Positions 24,360 through 35,948 are shown, counted from the stretch's first letter. The stretch: DNA of 64,000 nucleotides from Mesocentrotus franciscanus (GCA_037976565.1 CP137679.1:13952780-14016779); one strand, 5' to 3'. The notes: generated by a model from the sequence alone, not told the origin. A program made the numbers and translations.

Positions 24360-24908
24360 TGGCAGCGTTCGCTTCGCTTCACCATTTCAGACAGTTGTTA
24401 TTTGGTTGCACGGTTCTACTGCTCACGGACAATACAACTGTGGCCTCCTACATAAATCGGCAGGGCGGCTTCGCTTCACCATTTCAGACAGTTGTTGTTT
24501 GGTCGCACGGTTCTACTGCTCACGGACAATACAACTGTGGCCTCCTACATAAATCGGCAGGGCGGCACAAGGTCTTCCAGCCTGGACGACTTAGCTGCTC
24601 GTCTGTGGCGGTGGTGTCGATCGGTGGAGATCACGCCAGTAGCATCCTTTATTCCTGGCCAGGACAATCTGGTAGCAAATTTCCTGTCCAGAGGGAGGTG
24701 CCTCCCTTCGGAGTGGGCCCTCCATTGGCAAGTGTTCGATCTTCTCCTTTCGGTCTGGTCTCCTTTGGAGATCGACCTGTTCGCATCCCCGTTCAAGCAT
24801 CGGCTTCCGATGTATTGTTCTCGGTGCGACCCGGAGGCTTGGGCGCTGGACGCCTTCTCGTCCATTGGGGGTCTCTCCGGGGTTATGCGTTTCCCCCATT
24901 CGGTTTGA
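24290..24908 (+). pseudogene. DIRS RNase H, disrupted by a 97-bp tandem duplication
   Basis: RNase H motifs LSTDAS, NVLEMMAAFASLHHF and LLTDNTTVASYINRQGG are followed by the DIRS-typical tail (NLVANFLSRGR, EIDLFASPFKHRLP). The block at 24372-24468 is repeated at 24469-24565. As 97 is not a multiple of three, the second LLTDNTTVASYINRQGG is in a different frame from the first. The protein is therefore broken by the duplication itself. Confidence 0.88.
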
Positions 24909-25417
24909 TTCCTCAGGTCTTGAGGAAAATCAGGTCGGACAGGGCTTGGGTTCTATTGATCGCCCCTCATTAGCCGAGGAGGTCGTGGTTTCCGGACCTC
25001 CTGGATTTGTTAGCGGGTCAACCGCTTTGTCTTCCGCTGAAGGAGGACTTGGTGGCTCAGCCTCTCTCAGGGATACTTTATCCACGGCCAGCAGTCCTCC
25101 ATTTGACCGCTTGGCTGTTATCGGGGAGGTTGCCAGAGCTGAGGGCCTCTCGGAGAGGGCCTCTCAGTTTTTGATCAGGAGCCACCGAGATTCGACGAGA
25201 GTGGTGTGTAACTCTCGGTTAGAGGCCTTCCACCAGTGGTGTGAGGGGCTTGACGTGGTACCCAGGATGGCGTCTATTGGTGTCATAGCCGATTTTCTTA
25301 TCTCTTTATTTGACAAGGGTAGATCTCTGTCCACGTTGCGTGGGTATCGTTCGGCCATCGCTGCTATCCATGCAGGTTTCCCAGATGGCTCGAGTGTGTC
25401 TAACTCCCCTCGACTAG
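24865..25417 (+). pseudogene. DIRS tyrosine recombinase, N-terminal part
   Basis: Contains the core-binding region of DIRS recombinases: GLSERASQFLIRSHRDSTR, a Trp-containing FHQWCEGL segment, IADFLISLFDKGRSLSTLRG and YRSAIAAIH. It is cut at the LINE target site AACTCCCCTCGACTAG. The first 60 or so codons are in a frame that differs from the RNase H tail. Confidence 0.8.
25402..25417 (+). repeat. Target-site duplication, left copy
   Basis: AACTCCCCTCGACTAG, repeated exactly at 30838-30853 after the LINE poly(A). The two leading A residues may belong to the tail, so the certain length is 14 bp. Confidence 0.93.
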
Positions 25418-25531
25418 GAGGAGGGCGCTATTTCATACGGTTACGATCGAAGAAATGAACTCTCTGTTTGGAAGTTAAAATTTCACATTTTTGGAAAGGT
25501 TATTTGGAAAAAACAGTTCTTCATCATTAGG

Positions 25532-26295
25532 ATGGATATACAAAAGGGAACATCAGAGGACGTTGATAGTCAGGTGAGAAGCGATGGAAGAGATAGGGAT
25601 GGATTAAGGAAGGAGGTGAGTAGCACGTATGCTGAGAAAACGACGGCCGATATACAAGCCCGGAGAGATCCCGTCCGAAGCCCGTGTTCATGCGTCAGTC
25701 AGACATCCCAAATGCGGAGCGGAACCAGCCTACTGGGGAGGAGATTTATCTCACTCTATCTAAGGTAACATCTCCTGATACCATCAGTGGCATACAGAAG
25801 GTGGGTGGACTGTGGCGCATATATCTCAAGGGCAGAGAAAGTAGATTACCTTTGCTGATACAAGGTTTGAGAATGAGAGGGGTGAATGTGCCGGTTTTTG
25901 ACACCAACCCTTTTATAAGGGAAAACAGTGAAAATCTTCTCAGAGTTAATGTAAAAGATATTCCCCTGTCTGTGGGGGATGATGTAATTGTTCATGAGCT
26001 AGAAGGAAAAAAATGCAAAGTGAGAGGGAAAATTGTAAGACAACGGCTGCGAGTGAATGGCCAGCTCACATCATGTTTGAACGGCGACAGGGTCTTGTAC
26101 ATGGAATTGCTGGAGAAACCGCTTGACCGCCATGTTAGGCTTGCCTCGTTTAAGGCACGCATCTTCCACGATGGTCAAACATCAGGAGCGTCTTTAGCAA
26201 CATGCTCGCGATGCCTGGAGACCGGTCACCATGCATCAACGTCGTCAAGCCATTCGTATGCAAACGATGCAAAGGAACGGACACAAAAGCTATGA
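25532..26295 (+). pseudogene. Tx1/L1-like LINE ORF1 (zinc-knuckle protein)
   Basis: The frames 25532-25768 and 25684-26295 together encode an ORF1-type RNA-binding protein. A region ending KARIFHDGQTSGASLATCSR precedes a CCHC-like CSRCLETGHHAST. A second knuckle is split between frames near 26250-26300: CKRCKGT in one frame, GHKSYEC in the next. Lys/Arg/Glu-rich low-complexity frames continue to about 26840. Paired CCHC knuckles are usual in Tx1-clade ORF1. Confidence 0.7.
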
Positions 26296-26847
26296 ATGTG
26301 AAGCGTCACGTGATCGGACCCGAGCGTCGGCGCCACAGGTGAGCATGTGCCGAAGAATGGTGAACGCCCTAGTGGCACTGAGAGCTCCGTGAACACGAGT
26401 CACACAGCACGTGATGTAAACACAGCCGTGGGAAAACGTGAACAACACAAGTTCGTTGGCGCAGAAAGATGTAAATAGTCGTACAGCACACGATGAGCGA
26501 TCGAAACAACGAAGTCTGACGGATCTTTGGTCGAAGAGCACACCTGTCAGTGCAAGTCAAAGCTCGGATCCCGAGAACAGCGATAACACTGATGGATATG
26601 AATCAACCGACCACCGATCAGAAAATGCGGAGAGCGACAAAGATAAGAAACGAAAAGATCGACAAGAAAGAAAGAGGAGAAGAAAGGGTTCAAATAAAAA
26701 ATAGTTCAGGTAACTATACTTATCAGAAGAAAAGCGAAAGTCAAGAGTTACAAAAAGAAAAGACAAAGAAAGAATCGAGGAAACGAAGGAGAAAAGGCTC
26801 TAACAAAAAGAAGCCTGGTTATATAACAGCTTTGAGATATTATATTA

Positions 26848-27979
26848 ATGATCGAAGGTGTTAATTGTTTAAATCTCTTTTCTCTCAATGTAAGAGGGCT
26901 AAGAAACAAGCAAAAACGAAATTTGTTGTTCCAATTTCTTGTTAGACAAGAGTCAAATGTAATTTTATTACAGGAAACTTTTTTGACAGAAGAAATAGAA
27001 AAACAAGTTGATAAAGAATGGGGAGGCAAAACTTTTCACTCGTTTGGAAGTAAGCATAGCAGGGGTGTTGTAATCCTCGTAAAGAAGAACGTGTCGTTTC
27101 ATACCAGACTAATTCACCTATCAAATGACGGTAGAGTTATAGTGATTGAAATAGAAGCAGGAGAGAGAAAATTTTGTTGATTAATATCTATGCACCAACT
27201 GAAAAAAAGAATAAAGATGCGTTCTATGAACGTCTTTCTAGATGTATAAGAAATGTTGACAAATTAGATTCCTATGCATTGATTATTGGTGGAGACTTTA
27301 ATTGTGTTAACGATGCGTCGTTTGATACTATCGGATGTAGAACAGTTTACAAACGGCCTAAAGAATATATAAAGTTAGTGAAAAATATGGTATGATTGAT
27401 ATTTGGAGAAAAATACATAGAGATGTAAAACAATTTACATATCGAAACTCTCATTTAAAAATGGCGTCGAGAATTGACTTTTGGATAGTGCAAAGTACCT
27501 TTAAAGAATTTGTACAGCGCACATGTATCAAACCCATACCTATGTGTCCAGATCATTGTGCTATTACCATTGAGATTATGATATATGGCGTGTCCAGAGG
27601 ACCATCGTATTGGAAGTTTAACAACTCCTTGTTAAAGAACGAGGAATATAAAATGGGTGTTAGAAATGTTATCCAGAATGTGACATTTGAACATAGGACA
27701 GAGTCTGACACTAGTTCGCAATTTTTGTGGGACATGTGTAAATTAAAGATTCGTGATTATACTATTATGTTTGCCAAAAAAATGAAACTAAATGAAAGGA
27801 AAGTTTTATTTGAATTAGAAAAGAAATTTGAAAGATTGCACGATCAAGTATCCAACGGAAGAGAAGAACAAGAAGAAGAGTTGACTAGTGTCAAAATGGA
27901 GTTAAATGCGTATTACAAATATTTATGTGACGGTGCTAGAGTTAGAGCAAGGGTAACTCAGTTTGAAGAAGGAAAGTAA
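26848..27979 (+). pseudogene. Tx1/L1-like LINE ORF2: endonuclease
   Basis: An exonuclease-endonuclease-phosphatase fold spread over three frames. LFSLNVRGLRNKQKR holds the metal-binding Asn, ILLQETFL the catalytic Glu, LINIYAPTEKKNKDAFYERL and IIGGDFNCV follow. The second frame starts at 27174 and the third near 27392 (SRIDFWIV, then CPDHCAI with the terminal His). The enzyme nicks target DNA to prime reverse transcription; this copy cannot make it. Confidence 0.88.
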
Positions 27980-28054
27980 CTCCAAATATTTTTAGGTTTA
28001 GAAAAAAGAAACGGTGCAAAACAATCCATCTCTTGTTTAAGAATTGGTGGAAAG

Positions 28055-29598
28055 TTGGAGTACGACAAAGACAAAATCTTAAAGTTTATTGAGAAGTTTT
28101 ACTCAAGACTCTATAGGTCAAATGAGTGTAACGAAGAGTTAATAGATTCATATATTACAGAAGTAGAAATACCACGTCTGAATAGTAACGAAGCAGATGC
28201 ATGCGAAGGGCTCGTTACAATGAAAGAGATTACTGAAGCGATAACAAGTATGAAACCTAATAAAGCGCCAGGGTTCGACGGATTAAGCGTAGAATTCTAC
28301 AAAGAATTTTGGTCGGATGTAAATGATCTAGTTCTTCATAGTTTGAATGAGGCTTTTGAGAAAGGACATTTAAGTTTTTACAAAGGAAAGGCGTTATTAC
28401 TTTATTATTTAAAGGTGGAGATAAACAGGAACTTGAAAATTGGAGACCAATAACTCTTTTAAATATAGACTACAAGATATTAGCAATGGTTTTGACCAAA
28501 AGATTACAGAATGTGTTAACAGATATTATTAATGAAGATCAGGTAGGCTATTTGAAGGGTAGAAGCGGTATTTATAATGCTAGACTAGTTCAAGACGTGA
28601 TTGACTACCACAATTTAACGGCTAAAGATGGGGCAATTATTTTTACAGATTTCAGAAAAGCTTTCGACTCGTTGGAATGGATATACATTGACAAGTGTTT
28701 GCAGTTATATGGTTTTAAACAATCCTTTCGGAAATGGATTAAATTGTTATATTCAAATCCAAGCTTATCAGTTACAGTAAATGGATGGTTTACTAGCAAT
28801 ATTAAACCATCTAGAGGGATAAGGCAAGGTTGTCCCCTGTCTGCCCTACTTTTTATTCTGAGTGTCGAAGTTTTAAGTAATAGAATAAGACAGAATATAA
28901 ATATTCAAGGTATTACTATCGGAACACAGTATACAGAAATTAAGGTAGCTCAACTGGCTGATGATATGACAATTTTTGTACAAGACGTTAAATCTGGAAG
29001 GAATGCAATAAATGTGATTGAAAACTTTGAAAGGGTATCGGGAATACATTTAAATACGAATAAAACTAAAGCTATATGGCTGGGTAAAACTTCTCCCTCA
29101 GAGACAATAAAGAATATAAGTTGGTGTGATACTTTTGTTAAATCTCTGGGTATATATTTTAGTAAGAATAAATCTTTGAGTATGAATATGAATTGGTCTC
29201 AAGAAAGATTCATTAAAATACAACAGCTTTTAAATTCTTGGAAACGGAGGAATCTGACATTTAAAGGGAAAGTAGTTATTTTAAAAAGTCTTGTGATTTC
29301 AAAACTGATTTATACAGCTCAAGTATTATCGTGCCCTATGGAATGGATAAAAGCGTATGAAAAGTTATTTTATCTTTTTTTATGGGGTAATAGAGCGAAA
29401 GTGAAAAAGGAAAACATGATAAATACTCTTCAAAATGGAGGCATGAATATGGTCGACATGTGCACACAATTTATGTCGTTAAGAATAAAATGGTTGTTTA
29501 GCTTCCTGAGTTTGAAAGAACTCCAGGAAAAAAAAGGGAAATGGGCTATTTTTTTCGAGTATTGGATTGAAAAAATGGAGGGATTAATATCATTATGA
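28055..29598 (+). pseudogene. Tx1/L1-like LINE ORF2: reverse transcriptase
   Basis: Two frames, 28055-28453 and 28486-29598. The first has MKPNKAPGFDGLSVEFYKEF, a Tx1/L1 signature. The second has DQVGYLKGR, IIFTDFRKAFDSLEW, SRGIRQGCPLSALLF and LADDMTIF (about residue 158), where Leu replaces the more usual Tyr or Phe before ADD. Then comes the thumb region, GKTSPSETIKNISW onwards. The frame changes near 28440 within NWRPITLL. Confidence 0.9.
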
Positions 29599-30593
29599 AT
29601 TGTAAATGTTTACCAAAATATGTGAATTCTTATAGAGGAAAAATACCTGATTTCTATTGTGATTTACTTTATACGTGGTTTACAGTAAAGCAAGTAAATT
29701 ATGTAAAAAATGTACAACCCACCTATGGAAGTGTTACGAAAGAAATGATTTGGTTAAATGGTGATATCAAATTTAAAGGAAAAGCATTGTTGTATAAAAA
29801 TTGGATAAAATCAGGTATATTATTTTTAGGGGATATAGTGATAGGAAATAGATTCTTGACAGTCAAAGAATTGAAAGATAAACTTATTTACTATGATGGT
29901 AGATGGTTGAGTGAATATGCCAAAATACGAACCGCTATACAAAAAAGATGGAGGCAAATTATAAAATATGGCAGACAAGTTTATGATTTTAAAGATTACA
30001 AACGTAAAGCAATGATATATTCTAATTTGAACTTGAATAATTTTGAATTATCAATACACTGTATTACTGTGAAACAAATATATACGGAACTCGTAAAATT
30101 AATTCAAAAACCATCTAGAGCGGTAGATTTCTGGAACGAAACTTTACAAACAAATTTTTCTATTAAGTGGGATTCTCTGTGGTTACTTAAATTGAAATAT
30201 GTTCGTGATAATTACTTGATACAATTCAACTTTAAATTTATGTATAATATTTTACCAACACCTGTTAATTTATTCAAATGGAAAATCAAAGAAAACGATT
30301 CGTGTTATTACTGTAACAGACCTGGTACCATAATACATGTATTTTTGAATGCGAAAAGATTTATCCATTTTGGAACTGTATTGAAATATTATTATGTAAC
30401 TCCTTGTACAGAAATTTTAAATTTTCACCCATTTGTGTCGTATATGGTTTTCATGACGCAAAGGAAAATGTTGCAGATATTAATTTACTACTTCATTATG
30501 CTTTATTTGCGATTTATAAAGCGAGTGTTGTAAATAAATGTAATAGAAATGTAGCAACGAAAGTAATAAGCAAATATTTTTGTCTATATTAAA
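29595..30593 (+). pseudogene. Tx1/L1-like LINE ORF2: C-terminal region
   Basis: Continues the ORF2 product after another frame change. It contains KIRTAIQKRWRQ and a cysteine-bearing CYYCNRPGTIIHVFLNAKR, matching the Cys/His motif (HxFxxC type) near the end of L1/Tx1 ORF2, although the final Cys is lost here. A last frame (30404-30592) adds VCSYGFHD-like residues before the 3' untranslated part. Confidence 0.75.
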
Positions 30594-30837
30594 ATACAGA
30601 CTAGAAGTTGAAGAAAATAAAACTAAGACGACAGATGTGAATACCACTAAGTGGATGAAGATAATTCATGATTTACAGGAAATGCAAGTACAATATGCTT
30701 TCAATTAGATACAGATATATAATTTGATCTCATTAAACATGTGATTAAGTGTGTGTTATAAATATTTATGTATGATGTTATCCTTGATTTTGTATCTGAA
30801 TAAAGATTTATTTCAACAAAAAAAAAAAAAAAAAAAA

Positions 30838-30853
30838 AACTCCCCTCGACTAG
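30838..30853 (+). repeat. Target-site duplication, right copy
   Basis: Second copy of AACTCCCCTCGACTAG, directly after the LINE poly(A). DIRS recombinase sequence resumes immediately. Confidence 0.93.
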
Positions 30854-31573
30854 CAATGTTGTTGCGGTCCTTCTTTCTGGAGAGACCGCCCCTGGAGTCT
30901 GCCCAAGGTTTTGGAGGCTTTATCTAAGCCTCCTTTTGAACCCCTTGCCAAGGCTTCTCTGCACTGCCTCACAATCAAGACTTTGTTTTTAATTGCGATT
31001 GCGTCCGGGCAGAGGAGAGGCACGCTTCACGCCCTTTGCGTTTCTCCGGGCCACATTCGCTGGGAGAGGAAGGGTGTGAGACTTATTCCCAAGCCTTCTT
31101 TCCTAGCAAAGAATCAAACTGTCTCATCGGGTCCAGTGGAGATTTTCCTTTGTCCTTTGTCCAGTGTCTCCTCAGTCGAGGAAGACAAAGTCTGGTGTCC
31201 GGTTAGGGCTCTAAAGTGGTATTTGGACAAGACTAAAGGTGTTCGGAAGAATGAGCAGTTATTCCTGATTACGCGGGAACCCTTCTCTCCTGCGTCTAAG
31301 GAGTCCATCTCTAGATGGATCATTGAGGCGGTTCAGGCCGCAGGCCCTGAGGCTCTCTCAGAAGGTGTGCCTCCTCGGGCGCATGACACCAGGGGTATTA
31401 GTACCTCCTGGGCTTTGTTTCATGGTGTTGCCCTTCATGATATTATGAAGGCTGCCTTTTGGTTGTCGCCAAATACCTTTATTTCATGTTATCTCAAAGA
31501 TATTCCTGCAAGTGAGGAACGTTTCGCTACTACCTCCTTGCTGGCGGCTTCTTCTTCGTTAGTTCCCCGTTAA
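30854..31573 (+). pseudogene. DIRS tyrosine recombinase, catalytic part
   Basis: Carries the catalytic residues of the tyrosine recombinase family: Arg in SGQRRGTLHAL, His and Arg in RAHDTRG, and nucleophilic Tyr in ISCYLKDIP. The open part is 30911-31573. Just after the LINE the frame is off by one relative to this part (near 30890), so the gene was frame-broken independently of the insertion. The family resolves circular intermediates into the genome without target duplication. Confidence 0.9.
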
Positions 31574-31616
31574 CCCTTTTGTTTGGGACATGCCTCCCGC
31601 TTTCATCTGTGTTGGT

Positions 31617-31699
31617 CTAAGCAATAATAGGTAGATACGTATGATTTATTGTGGTAAATTAGTTAAATCATAACTGATTTTATTATTTACTATATAAAT
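31617..31699 (-). repeat. DIRS internal complementary region
   Basis: 31617-31659 is the reverse complement of the left extremity (one mismatch seen) and 31660-31699 is the reverse complement of the right extremity. They meet with no extra base at the two element termini, ATTTACC (left, 19616) and AACTA (right, 31930). In DIRS elements this block templates joining of the two ends into a circle. Confidence 0.93.
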
Positions 31700-31752
31700 C
31701 CGGCCCCTCTCCTTGTTTACAACATGTCCCTGGTCTGTCTCTGGGACTGCTT

Positions 31753-31889
31753 GAGAGAGGAAGTTTGTATGCGGACGTAGAGTGCGCGTGACTGAAGGGT
31801 ATATCGGGGTGGGGTATGCACAACTGTGACTTTTTTATTTTCGATGACTGCTTTGTCTGGAGGACTAAGCAATAATAGGTAGATACATA
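31753..31889 (-). repeat. DIRS right inverted terminal repeat
   Basis: Exact inverse of 19634-19770, followed by 41 bp specific to the right end (ATTTATATAGTAAATAAT onwards) that finish at 31930. Confidence 0.95.
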
Positions 31890-31930
31890 GATTTATATAG
31901 TAAATAATAAAATCAGTTATGATTTAACTA

Positions 31931-32137
31931 CTTTACGTGATCTAAGATACTGCTTCAGCACCATACTTTGCTGTGATGGTCTGAATATATTAATATGTAA
32001 GCGAACAAAGCAAGCTGGCACATTTTTCAAGAATTTTAAGGTCACATTGCGACCACTTATTTCTTATTATTAGATGCAATAATCGATCCTGGTGGGGTTT
32101 TAAGCACAATCTCTTAATGAAAAAAATAAATAAGACC
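31931..32137. other. Module C-D intron resumed
   Basis: Matches 15685-15890 (ACGTGATCTAAGATA, AGCACATTTTTCAAG, GGGGTTTTA.GCACAATCTC). Interrupted again at about 32138 by LINEs; the next matching block starts near 41490. Confidence 0.7.
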
Positions 32138-32900
32138 ATCAGTTTCAGTTTCGGTTTCAGTTTATTTTTTCATTTCCAACAGAACAGTAATTTTGACAAG
32201 AGATCAGTATACAATTCAATATTCAGTAATATAATACATTTTACATGGTTTGGAATTGTGAAATAGAAAGTATACATTAATATCCAGTACAATGGTTTTT
32301 TAAAGAGATTTTTCAAGATAACCCTGTGGAAATGGAGGGATCCACTGAAAAGCAGAGCTTGTAAAATGTGGATTCCTCAAAAAAATGACAAACATAATTT
32401 TTGTAACATGTAAATATATTGACTTGAAAGAAAAAGAAAAAATTATATATATACACCTGTATATATATATATATATATATATATGTGTACATAGATTACC
32501 AAAAAGTGGCAGAATAGTAATACAATTATAAATCCGTAATTTGAAAAACTTGTTACGACACTTTTATGGTTAATTCTGGAAAGGTCAAAAGAAACAATGA
32601 CGACTGACAGATAAGACATATGTGTATAATAATAATAGAAAAATATATAAGACAACAGAAAATAAAGCAAGGAAACAGAGAAATAGAAGAATAGAAAATG
32701 TTGCTGCATATGTGAAGAGTAAAGAAAAGAGAGGAGAGGTGGGTGGAGAGGAGAAGAAAGGAGAGTGAGAGAGAGCGCACACGATGTGCATATTGCAGGG
32801 GTAGCGACCATAATTATAGTAAGATACATACAGAGCTTCAAAAAAGATGTGATGGGAAGGATTTAAAGAAGGCAAGACATGATTTGACAAAGCACTGATA

Positions 32901-34184
32901 TTAATTTGTATTGTAAGGAAGTATAAGAAACAATTTCAATTTCCTCTTAAATGAATTAAGAGAGGGGGCAAGTTGAATGTCATTATGAAGAGAGTTCCAG
33001 AATTTGGGGGCTGTATAAATAAACGTGTTTTGAGCTAGAAGGGTTCTCAGCAAAGGTAGATGAAAGTCATTACAATGCCGAGTTGGGTACTTATGAGAGG
33101 ATTTATTTAGGGTGAACATATCAAAAATGAAAGGAAGCATGTTGTTATTATAAGAATACATAAACTGGCCCAACTGAAAGAAATAAAGATCTTTAACTTT
33201 CAATATTTTATTTGAAAAGAAAAGAGGATCCGTATGAGAGCGAAAATGAGAAAGGCAAATGATACGAAGGGCTTTCTTTTGTAATAATAAGACTCTGTTT
33301 AACAAATTTTGGTGTGTATTGACCCATACCAGGAGTCCATAATTTAGATATGGTAAGACCAGAGAGGAATAAAGCGTAAGTAAGGAAGAAGATGGGAGAT
33401 GAGTTTTTAATCTATTCATGACACCAATATTACGAGATATAGTTTTGCAGATGTTGTCAATATGGTACTTCCAGGAGAGTTTATTGTCGACTGTTACGCC
33501 CAAAAATTTAGTGTAAGAAACACTCTCCAACGGGACGTCATCGAATACAATGTTGCTTGGCAGGGAGTCTATAGTATTACTGAACAACATATAATTAGCT
33601 TTTTGGAGATTAAGTGAAAGTTTGTTTGCTCTAATCCATTGTAGAATCTTAGATAGTTCAGAATTAACCGTTTGCATAAGAGTGTATGGATTGTTGTGGG
33701 AAAAGAACAGATTCGTGTCGTCAGCAAAAAGTACAAACGATAAAATATGAGATGATCTGCAGAAATCATTTATATATAAAATAAATAAAAGTGGACCTAG
33801 GAGGCTTCCCTGTGGAACGCCACAGCTAATATTACATAAATCTGATGTACAATCGTTTAAAAAGACATATTGCTTTCTGTTAGAAAGATAGTTCCTGAAC
33901 CACTCCAAAGCCTTTCCACGTACACCGTAATGGGAAAGTTTATAAAGTAATATATCGTGGTTTATTGTGTCAAAGGCCTTGGAGAAGTCCAGGAAAATAC
34001 CAACCGTATGAGATGATTTATCAATAGCATGAGCTACTTTCTCCACAAAAGATAATAAAGCATGAATGGTACTATGTTTTTCCCTAAACCCAAATTGAAA
34101 ATTGGAGAAAACATAATCGTTTAGGAAGGCAATTGTTCTAATATATATGATTTTCTCCAAGATCTTAGAGAAAGAAGATAACAA
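32901..34184 (-). pseudogene. CR1/L2-like LINE reverse transcriptase
   Basis: A 427-codon frame: FGFREKHSTIHAL, GIFLDFSKAFDTINHDIL, CGVPQGSLLGPLLFILYIND and FVLFADDTNLFF (near residue 155), then FLGVTVDNKLSW and a C-terminal YPTRHCNDFH..APKFWNSL typical of the group. It is nearly whole, but the start of the fingers region (FKKG..NYRPISLL) is split from it by a one-base shift near 34180. Confidence 0.92.
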
Positions 34185-35022
34185 GGAGATCGGTCGATAG
34201 TTTGTCCCCTTTTTTAAATAAAGGAATAACTTTGGCGATTTTCATAGAGTTGGGAATTTGCCCGTGTAGCAAAGACAGATTAAATATATGAACCAGGGGA
34301 TCTACTATAAATGGTATAATGGCTTTAAGGATAACATTACTGATATCATCGTAGCCAGAACTTTTCTTGTTGTCTAGGTTTGAAACGATATCTATAATTT
34401 CATGTGTATATGTCGGAGTAAAAAATATAGAACTCTGGTTAGCTGGACCAAGAAAATCTGTAAAATGTTTATTGGAAGGAGGTACATTTTTGGTAAGATT
34501 ATCTCCTATGGAGGAAAAGTGGTTATTAAATATATTAGCAATGTTGACAGGTTCCTGTACAATTTCATCATAAAGTTTTATTTCCGTTATAACAGCTTTA
34601 TTGTTTGCCACATTCATTGCTTGTTTGAGGACTTTCCAAGTGTTTTTCATATCATGTTTATGTAGTTCAAGTTGGTTTATAAAGTATTTTTTCTTTTCTA
34701 AACGTATGATTTTAGTCAAAGTATTTTTATAGGATGTATATTTATGTTTAGTTTTGTCTTTACCTTTTGATTTGTGCTTATAATAAAGATTATTTTTCCG
34801 ATTTATAGACCGGAGTAGAGACTTAGATATCCATGGAAGTCTCGGGGACTTTTTGTAATTTCTATTATTGTCTCTTTGTTTGGGAAGAAACATATCTAGC
34901 TGGGTGTTTAAAATGTGACAAAACATATCGTACGAAGAGTTCACATCATCTATATCAAAAACACACGGCCAGTCCACATTTTCAAGACTAGCACTTAAAC
35001 GGGTTAAATTCGCATTGACCAT
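34165..35022 (-). pseudogene. CR1/L2-like LINE, linker and RT N-terminus
   Basis: Connects endonuclease and RT. It includes KSPRLPWISKSLLRSINRKN, a Lys-rich helical segment, NHFSSIGDNL, and the start of RT (LDNKKSSGYDDISNVILK, PNSMKIAKVIPLFKKGD). It ends by frameshift at the next RT motif. About 250 bp between this and the endonuclease frame is also out of frame. Confidence 0.85.
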
Positions 35023-35269
35023 GATTATTAAGTGACTTGGATACAGTGTAGTATGTCAAAATGGGATAGTGATCGGTTGTATCTGAAAGAATGATGTATG
35101 AATCAGGATGAGGAGTAAGGTTGGAGAAAATATTGTCTATTAAAGTGGCAGATAGATGCGTGTGGGCTTGGAAACAAGCGGCAAGAAGGAGGCAGATAAA
35201 AAAGTTTCAATGAGCTCATGGGCGATATTATTGGTGGTACATTTGAGTATATTTATGTTGAAGTCCCCA

Positions 35270-35948
35270 TCAAAAAACAGTCCTTATTATTAAATGTTGT
35301 ACTTCGAAGCAAGTCAGACAAATTATTATAAAATCGTTTCCACTAGAACTCGGAGGTCGGTAAACAACACCTACTATTACATTCTTACCACCTGGCACTT
35401 TAATTTCTAAGAAAAGAGATTCAATGATGTCATTACTAATTGAGATATTTTCGTGAACAGAGTAACAAAAGCTTTTAAGTATGTATAGAGCGACACCTCC
35501 ACCTGTTCTTCCTTGCCTGTTTTTGGAAATAAAATTGTATTTATCAATAGAAAATGGTAGATTTGAATCCTGAGACAGCCAAGTCTCCGTCAAACCTATT
35601 ACAGATAGAGGCTTGGGTGAGGGATTATTCAAAAGTAACTGTAGATCATCAAAGTGTTTGTTTAAGCTCCTTATATTCAAATGAAGTAGAGAGAATGTAT
35701 CGCGTTGAAAGTTCTTAACTATATCATCAAATTGTGAAACTGAAAGAGCTTTGTGCTGCAGGGTCCTGCTGATCAAAATCAAATTGAAGTTCTTCCGAAG
35801 AGGAATTGATGCTGTCAGCAATATAATCATCATAGGTACCGGGACAATTTGGCAGTGTTATGTTATTGGAAAGAGAGGGTCTGTGTAGATCAAGTAGATC
35901 GTCATCTGTGAGGGAATTAAAAGCCATGTGATCGTTCAGATCAGCCAT
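35270..35948 (-). pseudogene. CR1/L2-like LINE endonuclease
   Basis: The frame 35270-35833 has LLHLNIRSLNKHFDDLQLLL, IGLTETWLS, RTGGGVALYI and VGVVYRPPSS, the endonuclease motifs of CR1/L2 LINEs. The catalytic C-terminal GDFN/SDH part falls in another frame (35035-35280). A 73-codon acidic N-terminal segment (MADLNDHMAF at 35948) precedes it after a frame change near 35760. Confidence 0.87.

Larger units (their letters stand above)
25418..30837 (+). mobile_element. Tx1/L1-like LINE nested in the DIRS recombinase gene
   Basis: A 5.4-kb element bounded by a 14-16-bp target duplication and ending AATAAAG...CAAC plus an A run (30818-30839). It has an ORF1 with zinc-knuckle remnants, an apurinic-type endonuclease and an RT of the Tx1/L1 type, so it is nearly full length. 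Many frameshifts show it is dead. It must have arrived after the DIRS copy existed. Confidence 0.92.
19616..31930 (+). mobile_element. DIRS-type tyrosine-recombinase retrotransposon (with nested LINE)
   Basis: Encodes gag-like, RT, RNase H and tyrosine-recombinase parts in the DIRS order. It has 137-bp inverted ends and an internal complementary region. Paralogous module B intron runs TTTTCTCTTTACGTGATC without interruption; here the same sequence is split after TTTCT (19615) and resumes CTTTACGTGATC (31931) with no target duplication, as expected for recombinase-mediated integration of a circular intermediate. Removing the 5.4-kb nested LINE gives about 6.9 kb. Multiple frame breaks make it inactive. 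Its GC-rich coding part contrasts with the AT-rich host. Confidence 0.93.

Noticed and set aside
21397..24899. Long minus-strand open frames across the DIRS coding region
   Set aside because: GC-rich DNA gives open antisense frames; all domain motifs lie on the plus strand.
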